The notes under the pieces are model-generated. The model worked only from the letters and a program-made list of their open reading frames with translations, was not told the origin of the DNA and made no database searches. Made by a program: the position numbers and the translations under genes. Source: Saprolegnia diclina VS20 (taxonomy: Eukaryota; Oomycota; Saprolegniomycetes; Saprolegniales; Saprolegniaceae). Taken from it: a stretch of 59,123 nt of DNA. Shown in pieces: positions 1 through 9,134 of this stretch; the stretch's first letter is position 1; each line of letters begins with the position of its first letter. Location of the stretch: positions 76,492-135,614 of the forward strand of contig NW_008246069.1 in NCBI RefSeq assembly GCF_000281045.1, read 5' to 3'.

Positions 1-26
1 TAGGAATATTACGTCTATAGAGTCGC

Positions 27-1046
27 TTAGTCGACGTCGTCGATGGGCGTCGCCTCGGCGGCCGCCGTCTTGCGCTGGCGAAGTCCATCCGTCGACGCAA
101 TGACCTCGGCCACGTCGGCGTTGTCCTCTTCGGTTGCCACCTCGGACGGTGTGCGACCCTGGTTGTCCTTGGCCGAGAGCAAAAAGGCCGCATCGTCCTT
201 CGAGACGGCCGCAAGGAGCACCTGCGCCGCCTCCGGGCGGCCGTGGAACGCGCACCAGTGGAGCGCGGTCCAGCCGTCGTTGTCGGCTTCGCGGACCGGG
301 ACGCTGGCGTTGACGAGGCGCTTGATAATGTCCTCCGTGTCGAGCGCGCTGCCGCAGGCCACCATGAGGGCGGTCCAGCCGTCCGTCGTCTTGGTCTTGA
401 TCTGGTCGTTCTTGAGGAGGATCGACATGAGGCCTTCAAAGTTGGCTTCGACGCCCATGTCCCAGGCCTTGACGATCGCATCAGCGGCGTTGGCCGTCTT
501 CTTGGCCTTGGCCGGTTTCTTGTCTTCAACGGCGGCAGCTTCCGTGGCCGCGACAGGTGCGTTGAGCGACTCGCCTTCAAGGCGCTCGTCCCAGTAGCGC
601 GGGCCGCCAATGCCAAAGATGTGCTTCTTCAAGATGACGTTGTCGTAGAGGTTGAGCGGGATCATGACCGACTGGATCACGACGACCTGGTTGACGCCAA
701 ACTTGAGGTGGATAAAGCTCGAGATGGCGGCGCCGATCGCAGTCTGCTGGATAAACTCCTTGGCCTTGGCGAGCTCGTGGTCATAGTACGTCGTCTCCGT
801 GAGCGGCGAGTTCTCCGTGCTCGTGTCGAGCGGCGACTTGGGCGTGGGCACGAAAATCTTGGTCGTGTCCTTCTTGGCTTCAACCTTGGACTTGGCGTAG
901 AGGCCGAGGAGGAGCGAGACCACCTGGCACACAAGGAAGCAGGCGCGGGCGCCGTTCAAGATGAGCTCGTTCTCAAAGTCGATCTTCCCCATGAGGAACA
1001 TCATGGGCAGCATGATGAACATGCGCATCGGGCTCTGCTGCGTCAT
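27..1046 (-). CDS. PHO88/SND3-like ER protein fused to ankyrin repeats
   Basis: Single-exon gene of 339 residues. Residues 1-165 match the PHO88/SND3 family (phosphate-transport regulator and SRP-independent ER targeting factor in yeast). Visible landmarks are the N-terminal membrane segment with 'MLPMMFLMGKIDFENE', a second hydrophobic helix, 'TTYYDHELAKAKEFIQQT', and the closing 'KKHIFGIGGPRYWDER'. Residues about 195-310 form two to three ankyrin repeats ('DGWTALMVACGSALDTED', 'DGWTALHWCAFHGRPEAAQV', 'DNQGRTPSEVA') facing, by inference, the cytosol. Yeast PHO88 is about 190 residues with no ankyrin part, so this is a C-terminal extension that may recruit partners. I chose the ATG at 1046 because it begins the family-like N-terminus; the frame extends further upstream only without an ATG. 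A CCAAT box and a TGACGTCA palindrome lie about 40-55 nt upstream. Confidence 0.85.
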   Translation of the reverse strand: MTQQSPMRMFIMLPMMFLMGKIDFENELILNGARACFLVCQVVSLLLGLYAKSKVEAKKDTTKIFVPTPKSPLDTSTENSPLTETTYYDHELAKAKEFIQQTAIGAAISSFIHLKFGVNQVVVIQSVMIPLNLYDNVILKKHIFGIGGPRYWDERLEGESLNAPVAATEAAAVEDKKPAKAKKTANAADAIVKAWDMGVEANFEGLMSILLKNDQIKTKTTDGWTALMVACGSALDTEDIIKRLVNASVPVREADNDGWTALHWCAFHGRPEAAQVLLAAVSKDDAAFLLSAKDNQGRTPSEVATEEDNADVAEVIASTDGLRQRKTAAAEATPIDDVD

Positions 1047-1084
1047 GGCTGGCGAAATCGAAAGTGGACGTCTCGGGACCGCCG

Positions 1085-1100
1085 CCAATCAGTGACGTCA
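1085..1100 (-). promoter_or_regulatory. CCAAT box plus CRE-like TGACGTCA palindrome
   Basis: CCAAT at 1085-1089 (plus strand) and the 8-bp palindrome TGACGTCA at 1093-1100 lie 39-54 nt upstream of the start codon of the PHO88/SND3-ankyrin gene. TGACGTCA is the classical CREB/ATF-type bZIP site; function here is inferred from sequence and position only. Confidence 0.4.
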
Positions 1101-1839
1101 CAGGTCCATTTCGCCTTTTTGGCCAATCACAAGAGAACAGCAAAACAGTGTATTGTCAACACTAATCCAAAACCCTCTCAAACTCGATGTGTGCAATGCT
1201 AGTCCCGCCGGATGTAGTGTAAGATTGCACCCGACGAGGCTGATCCGAACCGCTGGGATTGTACACCACCAAGACGAGCTCTTAGCATGCCAATGCTCGA
1301 GCGATGAATGTGGAAACACCTTACGGGGCGTGTACTCTACCGAGATCTAGAAGAGCGTCATGGACGAGCGTTCTACTGCAGAAATTAAGCTGAAGAAGAT
1401 AGAGGGGCTCGGCTGGCAACATCGGACGGCCGATGACGAGATGAAGCTGTACGGTGCGAGGCTGTGAGTGCGATTAGGCGTGTAGCTAGTGCACTGGCGC
1501 GCTGCTGTTATAGAGTACAATGGATCAGCAAGACCTCGTTGAAAATGACAGGATTGGCGTCAGGTATCTTACACTATTACCGTATGACCGGTATCCAAAG
1601 GTGGCTTTTTGTCGCGATGGACGCGTTCCTCTCACAATCGATAGGATCGCTGTAAAACGCAACGTTAAAGTCCATGCAGCAGTTTAAACACGTCGATTTG
1701 TTGAACTGCTGTTGCCTCCTTGTCTGTCAATCGCAAAGACTCCGTGGCAAGCCCCTCGCTTTCAAACGGTGCTGAAACCAGTCAACTCAAACTCAAATCG
1801 CCCGACGCCAGCTCAGCAACTCGAGTCGTACCGAGCGCG
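1101..1839. other. intergenic spacer, no gene supported
   Basis: About 740 nt between the PHO88-like gene and a doubtful ORF. It holds another CCAAT at about 1121 and several short open frames without recognisable protein features. I see no RNA gene or repeat. Confidence 0.5.
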
Positions 1840-2562
1840 ATGCGTCACTCGACACCGCTTGGAACTTCGCTCTCACGTGCTCTCACTGGACGTTCCCTGT
1901 ACGAGTTGTTCCTTGCACGGCGTCAAACTGCGCGTTCAACGTGCACTTGTAGCGACACCATGACTCTGTCAACGTCAACCAGCCTCAACGACGTTGGGCT
2001 GCGTGTCTTTGGACACGAGGACACCGACATACGCGTGTTTCTTCATGCAACGACGTCAATAAGTACGCCCGGATTACGGGTAACTTGCCGTGCAAGAATC
2101 CTGCCGCGGGACAAGGATCTTGCTCGTGCATCCGTGCCTTCACTCGCGTTTGTTGCAGCGAAAAACGCTGTTTCTGGAAATGTGTGGTATTACAATGCCA
2201 AGTCCGAGATAGACGTCTCCCGAGTCCTAGAGCTAGCTGCCGGTATGCAAGCTGCGCAAGAGGGCGATCGCTCAGTGCATGTACATTACGCTTATTGGTC
2301 AAATATGTATATTATTTTAGCCAATCCAATGCGATGCGACCTTGGACCTCGCTGCCGTGCCAGGCTGGTGGCCGGAATCACGTTTGGAAATGAAGTTGTC
2401 CATACTTGGCACATCGATAGAGGACGCTTTGGGGACCCCGAAATGCTATATGAGGTCATCGTTCGAGCAGCACAGCGGCAAGTAGGGACCAAACAGTTAA
2501 ACTTGGCATGTACCACATATACCACAAATACCATAAATACCACAAGTACCACAAGTACCTAA
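1840..2562 (+). CDS. hypothetical protein, weak support
   Basis: An open frame from an ATG at 1840 (alternative ATG at 1961) encodes about 240 residues. I do not recognise it. The middle part ('VGLRVFGHEDTDIRVFLHAT', 'VHVHYAYWSNMYIILAN', 'AGITFGNEVVHTWHIDRG') has protein-like composition, but the N-terminal part is low-complexity Ser/Thr/Arg. The C-terminus is encoded by a 9-nt tandem repeat and reads as Thr/Asn/Ser runs. No intron is needed and no signal peptide or domain is visible. It could be a lineage-specific gene, a decayed gene or a chance frame. Confidence 0.3.
   Translation: MRHSTPLGTSLSRALTGRSLYELFLARRQTARSTCTCSDTMTLSTSTSLNDVGLRVFGHEDTDIRVFLHATTSISTPGLRVTCRARILPRDKDLARASVPSLAFVAAKNAVSGNVWYYNAKSEIDVSRVLELAAGMQAAQEGDRSVHVHYAYWSNMYIILANPMRCDLGPRCRARLVAGITFGNEVVHTWHIDRGRFGDPEMLYEVIVRAAQRQVGTKQLNLACTTYTTNTINTTSTTST
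2511..2555. repeat. 9-bp tandem repeat (TACCACAAG)n, five units
   Basis: Five consecutive imperfect 9-mers of the form TACCACAAG run from 2511 to 2555, followed by a partial unit. The repeat forms the 3' end of the doubtful ORF, where it encodes Thr/Ser/Asn-rich residues. Confidence 0.8.
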
Positions 2563-3068
2563 AAAAAGCCTCGCTATCGAGCCACACGCTGCTTCGGACG
2601 CAATGACCGTAATGGGAACGACAGCCCAATCAATATCACTACTATGCACCGATATGGGGCGCACTGAAGCTAAAACTATTGCTTTGCCAGGGCGCTTGGG
2701 TTGCAGGGTTTGGTGCTTATCGTGGCTTCAGGATTTTGGCGCGGAAAAACCCGCTCGTTGATTGGCTACCATAATTTTTTAAATAGTGTATTGCAACTCA
2801 AGTGCTACAACGCCCGCTTCGTCATGCACTTTGGCGGTGGTACCTCATCGATAGCCTGCACAACACAAGCGTACTGCTTGCAGAGCTCCTTTGCGAGCGT
2901 AATGTCCGACACCCTGCTGTTCGAAGCTCTTTTTCCTACCACCCATTCACACTATTTCAGAAGTACACAAATGGTGTATCACGAAACCTCTGGCAATCGA
3001 TCTCACTTGCATTCATTTTGACAGGAGGCTCGATTTGGTTGGCTTTGCAGCACGATATTCCAATCGCA
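2563..3068. other. spacer upstream of the PELP1-like gene
   Basis: About 500 nt. An open frame in register with the downstream gene extends back to about 2802, but its translation lacks the family pattern and an ATG with good context is present at 3069. I treat it as promoter and 5' UTR. No repeat or RNA gene seen. Confidence 0.45.
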
Positions 3069-5408
3069 ATGGACAGCGAGAGCTTGCAGCAGCGCGAGAC
3101 CAAGGCGAAGAACCTCCTCTCGTCGATCGTCGCGCTCGCGTTCGCCGACGTCGATGGCGCCGACACGGACGCGGCCATCTTCTCGGCCGAAGCGCACCAG
3201 ATCCAGGCCATGCTCACCGAGCAACACGTCTTCCGCTTCGTCTTCGCGGGCAACGCGTACACCAAGTTCTTCAACCACTTGATCACCATGTCCAAGAACA
3301 GCGCCGTGTACAAGCAAGTCGCAGCGCTCGAGTACCTCGCCGTCGTCGTCGATGGCAGCGCGGTCGAGCACCTCGAGGCGCGTGTGCCCAAGATCCTTGA
3401 CGTCGTCTTCCACGCGCTCAAGCACCAGCACTCGAGCGTGTGCGCGCCTGCGCTTCGCATCTTTGCCGCGCTCTTGACCAACGCCGATGAGGCCTCGACC
3501 GACGGCCGTCGTGCCATTGTCGACTACGTTGCGCGTATCGTGCCCGTCGTGCTCCAGCACCTCCACGACGTTCCGCTCACGGCCGAGACGACGACGTACT
3601 TTGCCGCGTCCTACGATGCGCTTCTCGCCGGCCTTACGTACCACTCGACCACGTTCCGTTCGTTTTCGACCAAGGTCGAGCAGGCGTGCCTCCTGATTCT
3701 CAACCCGCCCATGGACCTCGCGCTGGCGCGCCTCGTGCTCCCGAGCGCCGCCCGCTGCCTTGGCGCCGTGGCCAACGCGACGGCCGTCGATGCGACAAGC
3801 GCCGCGTGGACGCAGGTACTTGCCTTTTCACTTTGTCAGCATATGTACTCAGCTCGGTGCTTTTAGCTCGTGGAACGGTCGCTGCTCTCGTTGCACTACC
3901 AACTCGACCTCGCGAGCGGCAAGGACAACTCGAGCGAGTCGCGCAACCGACCGGCGTCGCTCAAGAACTGGGTCAAGGACACGACGTATCCGTCGTTGCC
4001 GCTGTACCTCCAGGCGCAGCGGGTCGCCTTCAAGTTTGAAGCCCTCGGTGCATTCCTCGAAGCGCTTTTGGCCAACGGCAGCGTGGCCGAGAAGGACGTC
4101 TCGGCCATCGCGCCCGAGATCCTCGCGCTCCTTCGCCGTGCATTTGGCGTCCGCGCCGACGCGGTCGGCAAGCAGGTCCCGCATCCACCACCGTTTCCTT
4201 CCGAGTTCTTATGCACATCTTAGAGTGCCGTCTCGGAAGATGGTCGTATGCTCCCGAGCAGTGTGCTCTACGGTATCCTGGCGTCGTTGCAGGCCCCGCT
4301 CTACCGCGTGCTCACTTCGCTTTTGCGCCGGGGTCATCTCACCTTGTACCGGTACGCGTCGCTGCTCACCAAGGTCGTGACGCTCGCGTGTCACGGCGCC
4401 ATGCCCGCCGCGCACGACGCACTCCACACGACGCTCCAAGTCGTCGCCAAAGCTCTTGGCGCCGGCGGCTATGCGTCGACGACAGCGTTCGTGCTGCAGT
4501 GGGTCCTCTCGTCCACCGAAGCGCTGCTCGCCCAAGCCAACGCCAAGTCGGGCCTGCAGGTGCAGTCGTCGAAAGCGCTCAACGCCAAGAAGCGCCGGCG
4601 GGACCAACTGCCGCTCGTGACCGAGAGCACGGCCACGTCGCTGCCGCTCACCGACAAGAGTCGCTTGTCAACGCAGGTCAACGCGGCGCTGACGACGCTC
4701 GCGGCGATTTTGTACGCTGCGGGCAGCTGGGTTGCCACCGAGGACCGCGTTCGTATCGCCAACCTCGTCGCGGCCTGCCTCGCCGAGTCGGTGCTCGCGC
4801 TCTCTCCGGACGCCGTGACGCTTCTCGGTCTCGCAAACGCAGTCGTTGTCGACGGCCACGGTCAGCGGGGCATTGCCCTCGCACATTGCATGCAGGCGTG
4901 GTCGAGCCGCCGCGCCGGCGACGCCCGGTACCTCGCACTGAGCGTCGGCGAGAGCATTCTGCATCCGCGCGCACCGCCGATGGCCATCGACTTGACGCCG
5001 GCGACGACCAATCTGCATCGCCAGACAGGTCTCTCGACCAAGCGCCTCTCGGAGAAGCTCTCGAACGACATGGACTGGGACGACGAGAGCGCCAAGGATG
5101 AGGACGAGGATGAAGCGGAGGCCGAGGCGATGGACGACGCTGTCGAGGACGAGGAAGAGGATGATGGTAGGAAGTGCATTTGGTGACGAGGTGACTGAGG
5201 CTCATGGATGGATGATGTAGTCGATGACGAGAAGGACCCGGCAATGAAGCGGCAAAAGGTCGACGACGAGGACGTCGCGGACGTCAACATCGAGGAGGTC
5301 CCGGAGGAAGCCCCGGAAGACGCGACGCCCGAGGTGGAAGCGGTGCCGGTGCCGGTGGCCGACGACGATGAAGAATTTGACTTCCCCGATATCGTCGACG
5401 AAGACTAA
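3069..5408 (+). CDS. PELP1/RIX1-like ribosome-biogenesis protein
   Basis: Four exons (3069-3815, 3867-4175, 4224-5166, 5221-5408) give 728 residues. The body is all-helical and HEAT-like, with 'LLAGLTYHSTTFRSFSTKVE' resembling the RIX1/PELP1 region around the conserved 'hPt-lRpf' segment. The C-terminal 130 residues are strongly acidic, with a basic patch ('MKRQKVDDED') and a terminal 'EEFDFPDIVDED', as in PELP1-type proteins. These are nucleolar scaffolds of the RIX1/rixosome complex acting in 60S and ITS2 processing. The three introns are 48-54 nt with TAG acceptors and correct phase. The start is the first ATG after which the sequence looks helical and conserved. The family call rests on architecture and short motifs, so another nucleolar HEAT protein is possible. 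Confidence 0.6.
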
Positions 5409-5524
5409 CGTTAGAGGATAGAAGACAGTAGACTCGGACTAAATAAACAATCATATTGCACGCGTAGCTCGTTTTTCGCGCATTCGACGAGCATGAGAGA
5501 TCCGAAACCGAAGACGACGAGCGT

Positions 5525-5650
5525 ATGGGCACCGAGGCCTCGCGCGAGACGCATATGTTGACCGACGAGCGCCCGACGGCCGCCGGCCGCGCGGTGCCAA
5601 CCGCCAAGGCCACGCGCTACGAGGTGCGCCACCTCGTCAACGCGTCCTAA
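5525..5650 (+). other. orphan 41-residue open frame resembling a last exon
   Basis: A short frame from ATG 5525 to TAA 5650 reads 'MGTEASRETHMLTDERPTAA...' and stays open back to a TAG acceptor-like site at about 5478. The composition looks like genuine coding sequence, but it follows directly on the stop of the PELP1-like gene and no partner exon is visible. It may be a microprotein, a leftover exon of a lost gene or an alternative 3' exon. Confidence 0.25.
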
Positions 5651-6065
5651 TGGCCTTATCGCCCACTACTCGACTAGACTCCTGGCAACAACGACGGCAG
5701 TGACGACGACGAGCCTCGCATGCCGCTGCCGGTGCGAGTGCCACTCCAGGCCACGCGTACAGCCACGCAGCAGCCACCTGCCTACTCGCTGCGGGCGCCA
5801 CCCGCCATGCCAGCGCACTTGCGACCCAAGATTCATCTGCCACGCGCCAATGGCGTCCTTCCCGGCGACCTCGCTGCCGCGCCCACGATCGACGACGACG
5901 ACGACAACAACAACGGAAGCTTGCTGCGGGGCATGTGGCGGGCGCCGAGCCATTGACACGGCAGCGTCGGGAAGCGTAAATTCTGGTTCAGTTCTTAGCA
6001 GAAATAGAGCGATAACTGCCGCCTGTCTACAAGTACAAACCGCTGTGTATGCCACTCGTAGTAGC
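5651..6065. other. spacer with open but unconvincing frame
   Basis: About 415 nt. One plus-strand frame is open throughout and joins the next gene, but its translation is Arg/Thr-rich and includes a run of about nine Thr codons over a GAC/AAC repeat near 5891-5915. I read it as 5' UTR and promoter. Confidence 0.4.
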
Positions 6066-6637
6066 ATGGGCATGGTCTGCGCCAAGTCTGCCCAGCCCAA
6101 CGAGCCGCCGCCGGCCTTTACACCTGCGTCGCAGTGGAACGATCGGCGGCAAGAGTCGTGCGAAGAGGTCGTTGTGCCCATGAGCAACGAAGAGTTTGCG
6201 CTTCGGACGCAGCAGTACGACGCCAACGGAGCTGGGATGTTTGAGAAATTTGAAATGCAGTCGGGCGCCCGCGTTGTGCACTCGACGTCGTCAACGCCCG
6301 AACCATCCATGCACGAGGTAGTACATGCTTCAAGGCTGCGCTCTAGTATCATGGACTAGGACGTCGTGGAGGCTGACCGGGTCATTGACGATGCAACTGA
6401 CAAAGGTACCCCCTCCGGTTAGAGAACGAAAGTGGGATGCTTTCGCTAGCTACGACGGCCAAGGTGCTCAAAGAGCAGGCGCCCATCGGACGACGAACCT
6501 TTGGCGCGCGCATCGTAGCGCCGTCGGCGTCCGTGGGCATCTTGCCGGGACTCTACGACGCCGCGACGCCGGACGCAGACGACCTCGACATTGACCTGGC
6601 GCTACCGATCGGTCGTGGTAAGCCCAGGAGGCCGTGA
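6066..6637 (+). CDS. small unknown protein, three exons (possible 17-nt intron)
   Basis: Exons 6066-6317, 6360-6405 and 6423-6637 give 170 residues. I do not recognise the family. It starts 'MGMVCAKSAQPNEPPPAF' with Gly2 and Cys5, which could allow acylation but is not a clean myristoylation site. Exon 3 contains 'GRRTFGARIVAPSASVGIL' and an acidic tail motif 'DADDLDIDLALPIGRG'. The first intron (42 nt) is standard. The second, 6406-6422, would be only 17 nt, yet it is bounded by GT and TAG and restores the frame; without splicing the frame stops at its TAG. An alternative is a 44-nt intron 6381-6424 with a GAG acceptor, which removes eight residues. The next gene is convergent, 71 nt away. 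Confidence 0.55.
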
Positions 6638-6708
6638 CAAATGCAACTCGTCGTATTTATTAAGAAATGGCAATGTAGAGGACTTACTAGTTTATAGCAA
6701 TGTCGGGA

Positions 6709-7597
6709 TTAGGTTGACGAACTGGCTTGCTGGCTGTACTGGAAGAGCACCTTGATGATCTTGGGCAAGTTGGGCACGAGGACGTCGGCGTCTTCCGCGA
6801 GGTCTTCAAGCGACGAGGCGCCGCCAAGGACGCCGATCGAGAGGCCGCAGCCCGCGTGCTTTCCAAGAAGCATGTCGGTGCACGTGTCACCGATCTACGT
6901 GAGAGTAGCAACGCTGGAATCGGTATAGATATCAAGCATACCATGATGGTGTTGTGGGGCGCGATGCCAAGGTTGTGGCACATGGTCCAGATCTAGAATC
7001 TGGTGAGCGATGCAAAGCATAGAAACAATGTACCTGCTCGGGCGCGGGTTTGGCCGGCAGTCCGTCGTCGCCGCATGAGATGGCGTCCACGAGGTGGTCG
7101 ACTTGAAGATGCTGGAGCGTCGCCATGGTCGGCGCACGGTTGTCGGCCGTGCACACGGCGATCTTGATGCCCATGCGTTTGATGGTCAAAAAGAGCGCTG
7201 GAATATCGGCGAGCGGCCGCGACGTGTTGACAGCGTCCGGCATCTGCCATACCTTTTTGATGGCCTTCTCGGCGGCGTCGGCCGCGACACCTTCGTCGAG
7301 GAGGACCTTGACCGCGACTTGGTACAGCTCGCCCATCGGGGTGCAGCAAAGCGCGCCTTTCGATCGAATCGAGCGCGAGATCCAGTCGTAGCCCATGGCC
7401 GTGAAGAGCTTCTCGCGCACGGGCAGCTTGGTCGTCATTTCGAGCTGCCAGGCCACCGACTCGACCCAGCCGCCCCACATCAAGTTGAAGTCGATGAGCG
7501 TCCCGTCCTTGTCAAACACCACGAGCGCGGGCTTGCACGCAGCAGGAGGATGCGTCGAGAAGAGCCGAGTGCTGCGCCGACTTAGAGAGCGCAGCAT
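6709..7597 (-). CDS. mitochondrial HAD-superfamily phosphatase
   Basis: Three exons (7597-7034, 6992-6942, 6894-6709 on the minus strand) give 266 residues. The four HAD motifs are present: motif I 'VVFDKDGTLIDF' (nucleophile and general acid Asp), motif II Thr in 'AVCTADN', motif III Lys in 'GLPAKPAPEQ', and motif IV 'IGDTCTDM'. The spacing and helical cap between motifs I and II fit phosphoglycolate-phosphatase-like enzymes, though the substrate cannot be read from sequence. The N-terminus 'MLRSLSRRSTRLFSTHPP' is a clear Arg/Ser-rich mitochondrial presequence, which decides the start at 7597. Introns are 41 and 47 nt with TAG acceptors, both in phase 0. Confidence 0.87.
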
Positions 7598-8143
7598 CGT
7601 ACTTGCCGTCGGTGGAATGGATTGTGGCAACACGTCCGCGGATGCTTCAAGATCGCAAGCGCTTCGAAAATCCCAGCATCTGGCTTCGATATTTTAATTC
7701 CATTCCGATACAAATCGGTAGATACACGTGTTGAGTTTTTTATACGAGTATCTATTTATAGCGACTAAGATCTGAACGGCAAACAACTCCAGTCAACTGA
7801 AGCGCGATTCGAGACCAGAGGCAACCTCGTGTCCGGTTGATCTGTGTTGTCTTGGCAGAGCGCCGCTGGGCTTTCCAGAGGAGTAGATACCATATCAGAA
7901 GCAAGAAGCGGTCTGGCCATCAATCGAAACAGCAACTGCAACTGAACCAGCTGCAAGCGGATCTCATCAGAGGTTCTTAGACGTCGTGAAGTAGCTTTGG
8001 CGCAAGCCGCCGTATCTTGAAGATGGGCCAAAGGATCAAGGTCGATTACTCTCCGCGAGCATCTGTAGACGCACAGTTGCTGCAGCCGAACGCACTCGTC
8101 CATACATCACAGCTACGTCCCTCTCTTCATCACACGCACTACC
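7598..8143. other. spacer, no gene supported
   Basis: First half of the 1-kb region between the divergent HAD and 8608 genes. Short frames only. The second half carries the two repeats listed separately. Confidence 0.5.
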
Positions 8144-8265
8144 CGCCACCAAGGGCCTATGTAGCCACGAACAGCTTGCGCCGCCGTGATCGATGCGGCT
8201 TCAACGCCACCAAGGGCCCATGTAGCCACAAACAGCTTGCGTCGCCGTGATCGATGCGCCTTCAA
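8144..8265. repeat. 61-bp direct tandem duplication
   Basis: Units 8144-8204 and 8205-8265 are head to tail, 61 nt each, and differ at four positions by my alignment. Each begins CGCCACCAAGGGCC and ends CGATGCG(G/C)CTTCAA. It lies in the intergenic spacer and does not encode a convincing protein. Confidence 0.9.
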
Positions 8266-8391
8266 GCTAGGGTTCAAGCCACAAAGTTGCCGGTACGGTC
8301 TCACTTTGACTCGATGCATGCGAACGCTCGCACACGAGCGATGGTTCCTCCTGCAAATATCAAGGTTTCAAGAGATTCCGCAGTAAAGTAC

Positions 8392-8453
8392 AACGTCCAT
8401 AGCTATTGCGTGCTCAGTGGGATCGCACTGAGCACGCAATAGCTATGGACGTT
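8392..8453. repeat. perfect 28-bp inverted repeat (hairpin, 6-nt loop)
   Basis: The left arm 8392-8419 begins AACGTCCATAGC and the right arm 8426-8453 is its exact reverse complement; the loop is GGATCG. A transcript from either strand would form a 28-bp mismatch-free stem. No protein is encoded across it. Candidates are a small-RNA precursor, a foldback element or an assembly/cloning palindrome. Confidence 0.95.
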
Positions 8454-8607
8454 AGTGCTTCACGCCACGACGACGCTCGAGCTGCCACGTGTAGTTCGGA
8501 TACGACAATCCTATCCGGATGACTTTAAATTTCGGCGGATGCCGAAATTAGGACGCTTCCGGAATCCCGAGAGCCGACACCGTCATCATCGCCGCCCTGC
8601 CTGCAGC

Positions 8608-9074
8608 ATGGCCCAGCACCTGCCGAATGCGGGCGCGCTCTTCGGTACGATGTCGATGGTCTACGTGCGCTCATGCATGCCCATGTCGTAGAGCTCCACG
8701 AGCACATCGTAAACAAGCGCCTCGACGATGGACGCATGTACGACGACGACCACCCGCTCGCGTACCCGCAGCAGTCGGCGACCGCCGCCAAGTACCGGCA
8801 ATGGCGGCTCTGCGACGACGTACTCTCCAAGTACAAGGAGATTGCGCGGTCGGGGCAGCACAAGCAGCAGCAAGGCGCGTACATCGAGGCGGTGCTCTGC
8901 ACCGGCCGCGCACTCGCGCCGGCCATCACCGCCCAATGGGTGCACTGCCTCAAGCGCCAAGAAGCACAAGGTCAATGCGCGCTCGTCACGCGCCTCCTCG
9001 AGCGCAGCCTCCGCGTCGAAGGCCAAGAGCTACTGCGGCACATGGCCCCCGAGTTCCACCCCACGACGCTCTAG
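8608..9074 (+). CDS. small unknown protein, two exons
   Basis: Exons 8608-8644 and 8692-9074 give 139 residues; the 47-nt intron has a GT donor and GTAG acceptor and splits a Glu codon. I do not recognise the family. The protein is helical, soluble and charged, with 'AAKYRQWRLCDDVLSKYKEI', two Cys-containing helices ('EAVLCTGRALAPAI', 'QWVHCLKRQE') and a C-terminal 'HMAPEFHPTTL'. No signal peptide or membrane segment is present. The exon reads cleanly as coding and the ATG has a good upstream context (GCAGC). It converges on the delta-COP gene with about 60 nt between stop codons. Confidence 0.65.
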
Positions 9075-9134
9075 ATAATACAACTTCACACAGATAACAA
9101 CAACGGCTTCTTGTCCAGCGGCTTAGATGAAGGC

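Noticed and set aside
2802-3068. N-terminal extension of the PELP1-like gene
   Set aside because: The frame is open but begins without an ATG and its translation lacks helical or conserved features.
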